A DNA stretch of 48,840 nt from Candidatus Giovannonibacteria bacterium RIFCSPLOWO2_02_FULL_45_28 (GTDB lineage Bacteria > Patescibacteriota > Minisyncoccia > UBA11713 > 2-01-FULL-45-33): positions 1 to 48,840 of the forward strand of contig MFIM01000027.1 in the NCBI GenBank assembly GCA_001780725.1, in the 5' to 3' direction. Shown here piece after piece: positions 1-9,118 of the stretch; positions within the stretch are counted from its first letter, which is position 1, and every line of letters begins with the position of its first letter. Below the pieces are notes generated by a model, which saw only the letters and a list, made by a program, of their open reading frames with translations, had not been told where the DNA came from and did not search any database. Made by a program: the position numbers and the translations under genes.

Positions 1-157
1 TGCTGGTAATATCCCCTTAATCCTACCAGCGACGGCGCCGCAGGGGTATTACCGATGTATCTCATCTTCTTCATGCACACCGTGGGATAGGAATGAAATA
101 ACAAAACAGATACAACATTTAATCCAAGGGGCTTTCGGCTGAACGCATTTCGGCATA

Positions 158-346
158 CTACACCTCCAAATAGAACCGTATCGGATAACCGACGACGGCC
201 AGCGCTACAACAAGCGCAATTACCAGCGCGAATCCCCAGAAAATAAGTTTGGGGCTTTTGGTTTCAAAAACTTTCTCGTTTTGCGCAATCAACCAAGCCA
301 ATTGCCTATCCATAAAACCTCCTCCTTGCTTTCCTCTAAAAATCAT
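158..346 (-). CDS. small single-pass membrane protein, hypothetical
   Basis: 62-aa ORF with C-terminal hydrophobic segment FWGFALVIALVVALAVVGYPI; divergent from the TA operon. Confidence 0.5.
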   Translation of the reverse strand: MIFRGKQGGGFMDRQLAWLIAQNEKVFETKSPKLIFWGFALVIALVVALAVVGYPIRFYLEV

Positions 347-354
347 GCTAGCAT
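325..354 (+). promoter_or_regulatory. Promoter of TA operon: TTGCTT (326-331) -17- TAGCAT (349-354) -6- ATG, with palindrome ATGCTAGCAT (345-354)
   Basis: Hexamers, 17-nt spacer and perfect 10-bp palindrome read directly; repeated 28/30 at 866-895. Confidence 0.55.
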
Positions 355-360
355 AACATT

Positions 361-567
361 ATGAATGGGTCAACGATACAAGAGAAAAGAATAGGCGATA
401 TAGCTCACAAGCAAGTAATGGCGGCATTGCGGGAAATTTTGAGCGATCCTGATCGCGGCCTTGAGTTGAGAGCTGGTTTTGTCAGTCGTGTTAAAAAATC
501 TATGCGCTCAAAAGAGGCTGGAAAAGTGAAGAATTTGGAAGAAGTTTTGGCAAATCGCGCTGCTTAA
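361..567 (+). CDS. putative antitoxin of a RelE/ParE-type TA module
   Basis: 68-aa ORF 2 nt upstream of a RelE-like toxin. Confidence 0.6.
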   Translation: MNGSTIQEKRIGDIAHKQVMAALREILSDPDRGLELRAGFVSRVKKSMRSKEAGKVKNLEEVLANRAA

Positions 568-569
568 CC

Positions 570-851
570 ATGGATCAGTGGAAATTTAATATTACGGAGG
601 ATGCGCAGCTGGATTTAGCTAAATTGGACATTCAAGTAAAAAATCGGGTTTTGGCAAAATTGGATTGGCTGGTGAATCATTTTGAAGATATTACTCCAAT
701 TCCTTTGGGAGAACCACTCAAGGGGTTTTTCAAATTGAGAGTGGGTGATTGGCGGATAGCATACGAAGTAGAGGATGCCAAGAAATCGGTGACTGTTCAC
801 GCAATTGACCGCCGCGACAAGGTTTATAAAAAATTACTTAGAAGAAAATAA
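570..851 (+). CDS. RelE/ParE-family toxin
   Basis: 93 aa; KFNITEDAQLDLAKLD...PLGEPLKGFFKLRVGDWRIAYEVED...VHAIDRRDKVYKKL typical of the RelE/ParE fold. Confidence 0.85.
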   Translation: MDQWKFNITEDAQLDLAKLDIQVKNRVLAKLDWLVNHFEDITPIPLGEPLKGFFKLRVGDWRIAYEVEDAKKSVTVHAIDRRDKVYKKLLRRK

Positions 852-865
852 AAAAAAGAGTATTG

Positions 866-895
866 CTTGCTTTTCTCTAAAAATTATGCTAGCAT
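866..895 (+). promoter_or_regulatory. Second copy of the 30-bp promoter-like repeat (TTGCTT-17-TAGCAT)
   Basis: 28/30 identical to 325-354. Confidence 0.55.
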
Positions 896-937
896 TTAGT
901 TACGCAAAAGTCAAATCGGTGTTATAATTTTTTACAC

Positions 938-3613
938 ATGCCTCCTTACGGACAATTTACGATAAAAGCCCAGGAAGCGCTCAAAAAAGCGCATGAGCTG
1001 GCAATAGAGCGCGGCGGAAGCCAAATTGACGCCATGCATCTTTTGGCCGCCTTGGTGCTGCAGGAAGAAGGCCTTGTGCCATCGCTGTTGGATAAATTGG
1101 AAATAGACCAAAACAGTTTGATTGATTTGGTGCTGAACAATCTTGACTCCACGCTCCGCACCAACATTCTTTCTCCGTCGCACCAGATTTACCTGACACC
1201 GGAACTGGCTCGGGTTTTGGAGGAAGCCCACAAAGCCGCAGGATTTTTGAAAGACGAGTTTATTTCCACAGAACATTTATTTTTAGGCATTTTGGAGTCT
1301 CCTTCAAAAGCCCGCGAGATTCTTGCGCGATTTTCTCTAAATCGCGAAATTGTGCTGCGCGCTCTCGCCGACATTCGCGGATCGCAACGGGTAACCGATG
1401 TGGAACCGGAAAACAAATATCGCGCGCTTGAAAAATATTCCAGAAATTTAACGCGTTTAGCCCGCGAAGATAAATTGGATCCGGTAATCGGCAGGGACAA
1501 TGAAATTCGGCGGGTGATGCAGGTATTGTCGCGCCGCACCAAAAATAACCCGGTTCTCATGGGTGAAGCCGGAGTCGGCAAAACCGCTATTGTGGAGGGT
1601 TTGGCGGAGCGCATTGCGTCCGGAGATGTGCCGGAGACTTTAAAAGGCAAAGAGCTGATTTCTCTTGATTTGGGCGCGCTTGTTGCGGGCACCAAATACC
1701 GCGGCGAATTTGAGGAAAGATTGAAAGCTGTAATGAAAGAGCTGGAGCGCGCCGCCGGCAAGGTGCTTCTTTTTATTGACGAAGTGCATACGTTAGTCGG
1801 TGCCGGCGCTGCCGAGGGGGCGATAGACGCTTCCAATATGCTTAAGCCGGCGCTTGCTAGAGGCGAGCTTCACGCCATTGGCGCAACCACGATTAAAGAA
1901 TACCAAAAATATATTGAAAAAGACGCGGCGTTGGCACGGCGGTTTCAGCCTGTTTTTGTTGACGAACCCGCGCATGACGATGCCGTTGCTATTTTACGGG
2001 GCATTAAAAATAAGTATGAGCTCCACCACGGCATCAGGATTGCCGATTCTGCAATAACCGCGGCAGTAAACCTTTCGGCTCGTTACATTACCGACCGCTT
2101 TTTGCCGGACAAGGCTGTTGATCTGATTGACGAAGCTGCCTCTTCTTTGAGGTTGCAGATGGAAAGCCAGCCGGATGAATTGGAACACACCAGGCGCGAA
2201 GTCATGAAACTGGAAGTTGAAAAGGAGGCGCTAAAAAAGGAGGACAATCCGGAAGCAAAGCAAAAAACGCGCCGGCTTCAAAAACAAATTGAAGAGTTGA
2301 AAGAAGAAACCTCCGGTTTGGAAATGCGCTGGAAGCACGAAAAAGAAACAATTGACGCCATCCGGCAATTAAAGAAAGATCTGGACGCACTGCGGCAGGA
2401 ATCGGATGCGGCGGAGCGGAGAGGGGATTTGGCCAAAGTTGCTGAAATACGCTACGGCCGGATTCCCGAATCGGAACGGAGGCTTTTTGTGGAGGAGAGT
2501 AAGCTCCGGAAACTGCAATCATCCAGAAGAATACTGCGGGAAGAAATAACCGAAGAAGATATTGCCGACATAGTTTCCCGCTGGACGGGCATACCGGTGA
2601 AAAAAATGCTTGAGTCGGACGCTAAAAAACTTTTGAGAATGGGGGATGCGCTCAAAAAGCGTGTTGTTGGGCAGGAGGAAGCCATAGAAAAGGTGTCCCA
2701 AGCCATCCGCAGGTCGCGCGCGGGAATTGCCGACGAGAAACGTCCGATCGGCTCATTTATATTTTTGGGGCCTACCGGAGTCGGTAAAACCGAGCTTGCT
2801 TTGGCTTTGGCTGAATTTTTATTCAACGACGAAAAAGCGCTGGTGCGGGTGGATATGTCTGAGTATATGGAGCGGCATGCGGTTTCTAAATTTATCGGTT
2901 CGCCGCCCGGCTACGTTGGTTATGAAGAGGGGGGAAATCTTACGGAGACCATACGCCACAGGCCGTACGCGGTGCTCCTTTTTGACGAAATTGAAAAAGC
3001 GCACCCGGAAGTTTTCAACATTATGCTTCAGATTCTTGATAACGGAGTGCTAACCGATGCCAAGGGAAGGCATGCGAATTTCAAAAATACTGTGATTATT
3101 ATGACGTCAAACATAGGCGGAGAATTTATCCGCGAGATTGAAAGCTTGGGATTTGTCGGTGCGCAAGATGACCGCGTGAAAAAAGAAGAAGAACTCAAAT
3201 TAAAAATTCAGCGCGCGCTTGAACACAATTTCAGGCCGGAGTTTTTGAACCGTTTGGACGAGATACTTATTTTTAATTCGCTTGACGCGGCGGCTCTAAA
3301 GCAGATCGCCAAAATTCAACTCTTGCGCCTTACCGAAAGGATTGGGGCGCGCGGGATTACTGTTTCGGTAAGCAAAGCGGCGGAAGATGCGCTGGCTAAA
3401 GAAGGATATGACCCGAACTATGGCGCGCGGCCATTGAGACGTCTTATTCAAAGCAAGATTTTAAACCCGCTTGCGGAAAAAATTATTTCAAAACAAATTA
3501 AAGAAGGGGACACGGCGCATGTTGATTATAAAACCGGCGTGTTTGTGATTGAGGGTAGGAAAAATCAGCAGCCTTTGCCAAAAAGCCCAAAAAGGGTTAA
3601 AATTACTGTGTAG
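938..3613 (+). CDS. clpB: ATP-dependent chaperone ClpB
   Basis: 891 aa; two AAA+ modules ([31 protein letters not shown]), Clp N domain, long coiled-coil middle domain. Confidence 0.93.
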   Translation: MPPYGQFTIKAQEALKKAHELAIERGGSQIDAMHLLAALVLQEEGLVPSLLDKLEIDQNSLIDLVLNNLDSTLRTNILSPSHQIYLTPELARVLEEAHKAAGFLKDEFISTEHLFLGILESPSKAREILARFSLNREIVLRALADIRGSQRVTDVEPENKYRALEKYSRNLTRLAREDKLDPVIGRDNEIRRVMQVLSRRTKNNPVLMGEAGVGKTAIVEGLAERIASGDVPETLKGKELISLDLGALVAGTKYRGEFEERLKAVMKELERAAGKVLLFIDEVHTLVGAGAAEGAIDASNMLKPALARGELHAIGATTIKEYQKYIEKDAALARRFQPVFVDEPAHDDAVAILRGIKNKYELHHGIRIADSAITAAVNLSARYITDRFLPDKAVDLIDEAASSLRLQMESQPDELEHTRREVMKLEVEKEALKKEDNPEAKQKTRRLQKQIEELKEETSGLEMRWKHEKETIDAIRQLKKDLDALRQESDAAERRGDLAKVAEIRYGRIPESERRLFVEESKLRKLQSSRRILREEITEEDIADIVSRWTGIPVKKMLESDAKKLLRMGDALKKRVVGQEEAIEKVSQAIRRSRAGIADEKRPIGSFIFLGPTGVGKTELALALAEFLFNDEKALVRVDMSEYMERHAVSKFIGSPPGYVGYEEGGNLTETIRHRPYAVLLFDEIEKAHPEVFNIMLQILDNGVLTDAKGRHANFKNTVIIMTSNIGGEFIREIESLGFVGAQDDRVKKEEELKLKIQRALEHNFRPEFLNRLDEILIFNSLDAAALKQIAKIQLLRLTERIGARGITVSVSKAAEDALAKEGYDPNYGARPLRRLIQSKILNPLAEKIISKQIKEGDTAHVDYKTGVFVIEGRKNQQPLPKSPKRVKITV

Positions 3614-3634
3614 TCCGCCGGTAGGCGGATAAAC

Positions 3635-3719
3635 GCGCAGGTGGCGGAGTGGTCAATCGCACGCGGCTGTAAACCGCGCGCCCGGAAGGGCTACGAAGGT
3701 TCGAATCCTTCCCTGCGCA
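3635..3719 (+). tRNA. tRNA-Tyr (GTA)
   Basis: 7-bp acceptor GCGCAGG/CCTGCGC, anticodon loop CTGTAAA, long variable arm, GGTTCGAATCC T-arm; no encoded CCA. Confidence 0.93.
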
Positions 3720-3826
3720 AAAAATTGTTTTTGTGATAAAAAAGATAAAAAATAAATATGTTGTGCTATCGGAAACGACCGGCAGGAAATTCGGGACACA
3801 CCGAACAAAAATCGCAATAATATATT

Positions 3827-3899
3827 AGCCGATGGCCGGATTTGAACCGGCGACCTACTCCTTACCATGGAGTTGCTCTACCAACTGAGCTACATCGGC
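3827..3899 (-). tRNA. tRNA-Thr (GGT)
   Basis: Reverse complement GCCGATGTAGCTCAGTTGGTAGAGCAACTCCATGGTAAGGAGTAGGTCGCCGGTTCAAATCCGGCCATCGGC; loop ATGGTAA. Confidence 0.93.
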
Positions 3900-3910
3900 A
3901 TGCTGAATTG

Positions 3911-3981
3911 CGGGTCCACTAGGATTCGAACCTAGATCAGCGGTTTTGGAGACCGCAATTCTGCCATTGAACTATGGACCC
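3911..3981 (-). tRNA. tRNA-Trp (CCA)
   Basis: Acceptor GGGTCCA/TGGACCC, anticodon loop CTCCAAA, T-arm GGTTCGAATCC. Confidence 0.92.
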
Positions 3982-3988
3982 ATTCTAT

Positions 3989-4147
3989 CTATTTCTTTGC
4001 CTCCTTGTGCGCGGTGTGTTTTCGGCACCAGCGGCAAAACTTGGAAAGCTCTATTTTGCGTTCCACCTTTTTCTTGTTTTTGCGGCTCCAATAGCCCACT
4101 CTTTTACAGCTTTGACACTGGAGCTTTATAAGATTATCTTGGGACAT
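3989..4147 (-). CDS. rpmG: 50S ribosomal protein bL33 (absent from the supplied ORF track, under 60 aa)
   Basis: Hand translation MSQDNLIKLQCQSCKRVGYWSRKNKKKVERKIELSKFCRWCRKHTAHKEAKK*: two CxxC knuckles and L33 length; adjacent to tRNA-Trp. Confidence 0.92.
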   Translation of the reverse strand: MSQDNLIKLQCQSCKRVGYWSRKNKKKVERKIELSKFCRWCRKHTAHKEAKK

Positions 4148-4175
4148 AGAAGCATTGTAACAGAAGGAGGCGGTT

Positions 4176-4688
4176 TTGCAAGTTGAATATTTGCAAGCGG
4201 TTGTATTATTTTTGTTGGCTTGTTGGATATTGGCAGCCGCATTTCACTCTTATTTTATACCGGCACTGGACACGAGTTCCCGCGACCATATACTTGATTT
4301 CATAATTTCAAAAAAGGGTTTAAAAATAAAACCCGAACTGGCTTTGCCTGATATTTATATTTTATCAATTCAAGATGTCGCTGGTGCAAACTTGATAACC
4401 ATGCCGATTCTGGAAGCATCCGGCATGCCCGATTTTTATGTGGAGCGCTATCACAAGACATGGAACAGGATTTTAATCGCCGAAGGATGCCGTCAGAATA
4501 TTTTAGTGCATTCACTTGTGCACTATGTGCAATTTGAATATGAGCCGGCGCTGATGTCTTTGAAAGAAAAAGAAAAGGAAGCGTGGGATATCACAAAGCA
4601 GTATTTAAAGCATTATTATCCGTGGCGCTATTGGGCGCTTACGATTCCTTACGGGTTTTATAATTGGTGGACCTCGGCGCCGTATTAA
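4176..4688 (+). CDS. membrane-anchored protein with degenerate zincin-like motif
   Basis: TTG start preceded by AGAAGGAGG; N-terminal TM helix; LVHSLVHYVQFEYEPA resembles HExxH zincins with E replaced. Confidence 0.5.
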   Translation: MQVEYLQAVVLFLLACWILAAAFHSYFIPALDTSSRDHILDFIISKKGLKIKPELALPDIYILSIQDVAGANLITMPILEASGMPDFYVERYHKTWNRILIAEGCRQNILVHSLVHYVQFEYEPALMSLKEKEKEAWDITKQYLKHYYPWRYWALTIPYGFYNWWTSAPY

Positions 4689-4729
4689 TTACGGCTTTTT
4701 ATTTTTGGTTGGCTATTTCCGCGCCGTGC

Positions 4730-5872
4730 TCATTTGCGCTTATTTACGATGTCGCACTGCTCGGGTATTAATTCAGACATCCCACCTTTTTCGGACAATA
4801 AATTAAATTCGCTGAATTTACTTCGGGGGATGGTTGTTTCTTCATCGGGATGACCAAGCCCCAAGGCGTGCCCTAATTCATGAGCAAAAGTCGACAACAT
4901 CCTTTTGGGGAGAATTATTTCTCCGGCGTCTTTATTTAAAAAATGAATGTACGGCCAGCTGATGAGTATTGCGTTGGCATTGATACTTGTTACGCCGGCT
5001 GGGCTGACGTTCGTCTCAAGATTCCAAAGCTGATTCCCAAAAAGAAAAATTCCAAAGTCTCCTTTCGGCACTTCAAGCGCTCGCATAGCTTCAACAACCA
5101 ACTCTTCTAATCTTTCCGTGGATACCACTATCGACGGCACGCCACCGTGTTCTTCGTAGAGACTCGACAAGAAACGGCCGTTTTTCAATTTCACTTTCTC
5201 GGCCCGCACGATTTTTACCGTTCCCAAGTCAAACGCTATGCCGCATTGGTCCCAAAGCCCGTTTATGTGCGGTATTACCGTTTTTTCAAATACTTTCGCA
5301 ACCGACGGCGATACACTCCCAGTAGTATCGCTGTCGGAAGCAAAGCTGGAATCGGTTTCTAATTCTGTTCTGGTTCCGCTTAAGATAAAGAAGTGAATTT
5401 TTTTGCGGCGCGAAATTGATCGTTGGGCAGTTTGTTCTTTATCATAATAATCATATAAAGCGACTGGCTCACCGGCTTGGTATTTAAGAATATATGGTTC
5501 GCTCATATGGCCGGCGCTGTCAACCAAAATAAATCGCTGTAATGAAAAATGCGGCTCGGGCACCAGTTGGGAAAAAGAAACTGTCCCGTTATAGATACCC
5601 GAGGCGGAGGATTTCAAATCAGAAACCGAATCAACCATCGAGCTGCCCGGCGAATCAAGCTCCTCAAATCTCGATTCGGCAAGGTCGCCGTCGCCATCTT
5701 GAAATTCTAGCATACCATCAATTGATTGGTTTAGTGGAATTTTTTCCGGAAAATCAACTTTTACTATTTTCGGCGTGGGCGGCAGCGTCTGAAAATAAAA
5801 ATATGCGAATAAACCAAGGAGGCCGATTGCCGCCACCGCTACAATTATGCCAATGATTTTTAAAACCTTCAT
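4730..5872 (-). CDS. secreted/anchored matrixin-like zinc metalloprotease
   Basis: N-terminal TM; FAHELGHALGLGHPDEE = HExxHxxGxxH metzincin motif. Confidence 0.85.
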   Translation of the reverse strand: MKVLKIIGIIVAVAAIGLLGLFAYFYFQTLPPTPKIVKVDFPEKIPLNQSIDGMLEFQDGDGDLAESRFEELDSPGSSMVDSVSDLKSSASGIYNGTVSFSQLVPEPHFSLQRFILVDSAGHMSEPYILKYQAGEPVALYDYYDKEQTAQRSISRRKKIHFFILSGTRTELETDSSFASDSDTTGSVSPSVAKVFEKTVIPHINGLWDQCGIAFDLGTVKIVRAEKVKLKNGRFLSSLYEEHGGVPSIVVSTERLEELVVEAMRALEVPKGDFGIFLFGNQLWNLETNVSPAGVTSINANAILISWPYIHFLNKDAGEIILPKRMLSTFAHELGHALGLGHPDEETTIPRSKFSEFNLLSEKGGMSELIPEQCDIVNKRK

Positions 5873-5876
5873 CTTT

Positions 5877-8789
5877 TTACTTCAAAAGCTCAAGAATCGG
5901 CCAGAGAAGCAACGCGAATGGGCTTTTGTTTTGCAGAAATGAGCTCGGCATAAATTGTTTGCATGCCGGATCTTGATAATTTTTAGTGCAATAGGTCTTG
6001 CATTCTTCTGGAGTTGTGCAACCGCCCGGCCCGCTAAAATTCGTCGCTGGCGGTGGAGTCGGTGTTGATCCGTCTCCAACATATGGTTCCGGGACGGCGT
6101 AGGCGGCGCAGGCCGGATCAGTGTAATGGGTGGTACAATAAGTCGTGCATTCTGCCGTGCTTTGGCAACCTCCGGGACCGCCGCCAGAACCTCCGCCTCC
6201 GCCGGAAGAAGCGCTACATTTTCCATTACTGCCTGCATTAAAGATTGCTTGGACTTCAGGCGCGCTTAGTGCTCTATTGTATACGGAGACCTCGTCGATG
6301 AGACCGGAGAAAAGCTCTGTAATTCCAAACCGGTCATCCCACGCGCCAAGCGTAAAGGGAGCCGGGCTTGTTGTGTTAGCATTTGCGGCTTCGGCGGTGC
6401 CATTCAATTGGCCATCTATATACAAACTCATTGTTCCGGAACCGATTCTTGTCGCAGCAACATGATGCCAGGCCCCTGAACTTATTGGCGCGGAAACACT
6501 GCCTCTGGGCTTGTCGGCGTTGCCGACAGTTTCGCCAGCAAAAAATTCTATTATGCTTTTATCTTTGCCGATAACCAGCCAATAACCGGCCCCGTCGCCG
6601 CTCATCGGATAGTTTGATTTTCTGATGATATTGCCCTTGGATGAGCCGCCGCCGTCCCAATTAATCCAAGCTTCCAATGAGAATGGGCCTGTTCCAAAGT
6701 TTAACTTTTCCGAATTTTCATCTTTAACGTATTCGCCGGATGCGTCAAATTTAAACGCATTCCCAACTTTTCCAGGAGCGAGGGTCACGCCGCTAACCGC
6801 ATTTGACAATACATCATCATCCACCCAACTCACTAAACCTGATGGGGGTGGAACACAGCTTTGGGTTGGAGGTGGTGGTTGCGGGAACGGCGGCACAACA
6901 GGATTTCCGCCTCCGCCACCTCCTCCGGGACCTTTACAGACGCCTTCATATTGCACCCCTCCGCCCTGGTCTTCGGCATGACATGCACTTACCCAGGTAT
7001 TATTGTCATTTCCGCAAACCGGGTCGGCAATATCCGAGCACGGCTTATCTGGCTGGCCATTTCTTATACAAACACCCTCATGAAGAATTTCTGTGCCTTG
7101 TTGCTTTGCGTGGCATTCATTAAAATATGTTGTTTCAACGCCCGATGGCGCTCCTTTTCCATTTATTCCGCAGACATAAGAGGCGCTCATACCTTTACTT
7201 ACGCACTCCAAAAAACTCGTACCGGGGTCGGTGGGAAAATCGCCTCCGCCAAAACCGCAAGCCTCCGGATTAGATGTGCAATAAGCCTCGCATTCTTCGC
7301 GGGATTTGCATCCTCCGGGGCCTTCAAAGCCGCTGCCTTCAAATTTAAATTGTCCGCGCATTTCCTCCGGCAGCATTGATTCAATGCATTCGCGCATTTT
7401 TTCACCGATTTCCGGACCCCCGAAAGATAAGTTTTTACCGGGTTCCTGCCCAGAAATACCGGGCGCTCCTATAATTTTCTCAACGCATTCTTTCACTCCG
7501 GGATCGGCGTTTTCCAGTGATTCTCTCATAAACTTCATTCCTTCCTCCGCGCGTTTTAAGTCTTCTTCGCTAATCAGTCCATTGTCTTTGGCGAAAGCAA
7601 GGCAAACTTCTTGGTTCGCTGGATTTTGGCAGAATGTCTGGCAAGCTCTTCCGCGGCAGCCTCCGGGACCCTTGCCACCTGTTTTTTTAATTATTTCTTT
7701 TTCTTGATCTGAAAGCAGGCCCGCTTCTTCGGCGAAAGCCACGCATGTATCAAAATTATTTTCATCCTCGCAAAACGCCTCGCAGGCCTCTTTGGTTTTA
7801 CATCCTCCCGGCGTTTTGCCTTGCTTCATCAACGGTATAAATTTTTCCGCTTCCTGCAGTTCTTGCTCGCTCATAAAGCCCGATTCTTTTGCAAAAGCAA
7901 AACATTCGTCAATATGCTCCGGACTTTGGCAATAAGCCTCGCAGGCCTTTTTGTTGCGGCAATCTCCCGGAAATTTTTTACCTGCGTCTAATGCGGCTTT
8001 GACTTTTTTGGCTTCAGAAAGTTCGCGCTCGCTCAAAAAACCATGATCTTCTGCGAATTTAACGCATTCGTCAATTTTCCCGATATCATTGCAGTAGCTT
8101 TCGCAGGTGGCTTCGGTTTTGCACCCTCCCGGTCCGCCGCCGCTCTTAACAACTTCTATAAATTTTTTACCACGCTCAATTTCTTCCCGCGGTATCAAAT
8201 TGTGTTCTTCAGCAAACGCAACGCAGCGCTCCATATTCGCCGGACCGTCGCAATATTTTTTGCACGATTCTTCGCTTGAGCAATTGCCTAATTCGGCGAT
8301 GGGATATTTGAGTTCCTTTTTAGGTTCCACAGAAGTCGGCGCTGGAGTTGGAGCCACGACGCTAGGGGTCGGAGCCGTAGCGGGCGGCGGAGGCTCCTTG
8401 CTCAATTTTTTCACTTGAGCTCGGCCGCTCGCATCCGTAGAGGAAATTTCAAACTCTGTTTCTCCGCCACGGCAGTCAACAATCCTGCCCTTAACTGTTT
8501 TGGCCAAATCCGAATCGTTGACCGCGCCGATATTATCAATTTTCCTGCTTTTGGGACAACCCCCGAGGTCGCCACTGTAAGGCGGCTTATCGGTTGAAAA
8601 CTCTAAAGCGAAAGACTGAATGCCTTCAGGGTCGCCAAATGTTAACACAAAAAGATCGCTGCTTTTATCTTTTACCAGAGATAAAGTGGCGTTCCCCGTG
8701 GTCTGGGCTTGGGCGATAAAAAAAACAAACACAAGCAAGCCGATTAGGCTTAATTTACTTAACTTGCTTAATTTGCTTGATTCGCTCAT
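5877..8789 (-). CDS. large secreted Cys-rich repeat protein with Kazal-like and LamG-like domains
   Basis: Signal peptide; repeated C-x5-C-x3-C-x8-C units; CSDIADPVCGNDNNTWVSACHAEDQGGGVQYEGVC Kazal-like; LamG-like SGLVSWVDDD...AWHHVAATR...GLIDEVSVYNRALS. Confidence 0.8.
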   Translation of the reverse strand: MSESSKLSKLSKLSLIGLLVFVFFIAQAQTTGNATLSLVKDKSSDLFVLTFGDPEGIQSFALEFSTDKPPYSGDLGGCPKSRKIDNIGAVNDSDLAKTVKGRIVDCRGGETEFEISSTDASGRAQVKKLSKEPPPPATAPTPSVVAPTPAPTSVEPKKELKYPIAELGNCSSEESCKKYCDGPANMERCVAFAEEHNLIPREEIERGKKFIEVVKSGGGPGGCKTEATCESYCNDIGKIDECVKFAEDHGFLSERELSEAKKVKAALDAGKKFPGDCRNKKACEAYCQSPEHIDECFAFAKESGFMSEQELQEAEKFIPLMKQGKTPGGCKTKEACEAFCEDENNFDTCVAFAEEAGLLSDQEKEIIKKTGGKGPGGCRGRACQTFCQNPANQEVCLAFAKDNGLISEEDLKRAEEGMKFMRESLENADPGVKECVEKIIGAPGISGQEPGKNLSFGGPEIGEKMRECIESMLPEEMRGQFKFEGSGFEGPGGCKSREECEAYCTSNPEACGFGGGDFPTDPGTSFLECVSKGMSASYVCGINGKGAPSGVETTYFNECHAKQQGTEILHEGVCIRNGQPDKPCSDIADPVCGNDNNTWVSACHAEDQGGGVQYEGVCKGPGGGGGGGNPVVPPFPQPPPPTQSCVPPPSGLVSWVDDDVLSNAVSGVTLAPGKVGNAFKFDASGEYVKDENSEKLNFGTGPFSLEAWINWDGGGSSKGNIIRKSNYPMSGDGAGYWLVIGKDKSIIEFFAGETVGNADKPRGSVSAPISSGAWHHVAATRIGSGTMSLYIDGQLNGTAEAANANTTSPAPFTLGAWDDRFGITELFSGLIDEVSVYNRALSAPEVQAIFNAGSNGKCSASSGGGGGSGGGPGGCQSTAECTTYCTTHYTDPACAAYAVPEPYVGDGSTPTPPPATNFSGPGGCTTPEECKTYCTKNYQDPACKQFMPSSFLQNKSPFALLLWPILELLK

Positions 8790-9079
8790 TCAAATGGATT
8801 CTTGTAAGTGTCTTTAAACGGATTGGCGCGGTCTATAGGATTTAACTCCGGCACCTTGCCTTTAATGGGGTTGGACTTTACGTCTATTGCGGGCGCGCTT
8901 ATAGCCTTAATGGCGTCTTCGGCGGTTTTGACAGGTTCCGGCGCTTTTTTTCTTGCGGAATAATACCAAAAAACAAGGCCTAAAACGGCTAAAGCCATCA
9001 AAATTGCTCCAAATTTAATAAGATTCGTTTTCTGACTTTCCACAAGTTTATTATACACATCTTGCATTATTTTTTCCAC
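8786..9079 (-). CDS. small membrane protein, hypothetical
   Basis: 97-aa ORF with TM helix FGAILMALAVLGLVFWYYS; overlaps the next gene of the operon by 4 nt; GTG start or ATG at 9067. Confidence 0.6.
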   Translation of the reverse strand: MEKIMQDVYNKLVESQKTNLIKFGAILMALAVLGLVFWYYSARKKAPEPVKTAEDAIKAISAPAIDVKSNPIKGKVPELNPIDRANPFKDTYKNPFE

Positions 9080-9118
9080 ACGCTAGTATGTGGATAGATT
9101 TGAAAATGGGGGAAGAAA

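Noticed and set aside
1-74. Minus-strand open frame running off the window edge (MKKMRYIGNTPAAPSLVGLRGYYQ...)
   Set aside because: Only ~24 codons visible, no domain recognisable; could be real but cannot be supported.
1189-1836. 215-aa minus-strand ORF inside clpB
   Set aside because: Antisense shadow of a strongly conserved ClpB frame; composition is serine/arginine-rich with no domain.
3653-3868. 71-aa minus ORF overlapping tRNA genes (MVRSRSPVQIRPSA...)
   Set aside because: Classic spurious translation of tRNA sequence.
3946-4186. Plus-strand ORFs of 61 and 70 aa over rpmG and tRNA-Trp
   Set aside because: The minus strand here clearly encodes bL33 and a tRNA.
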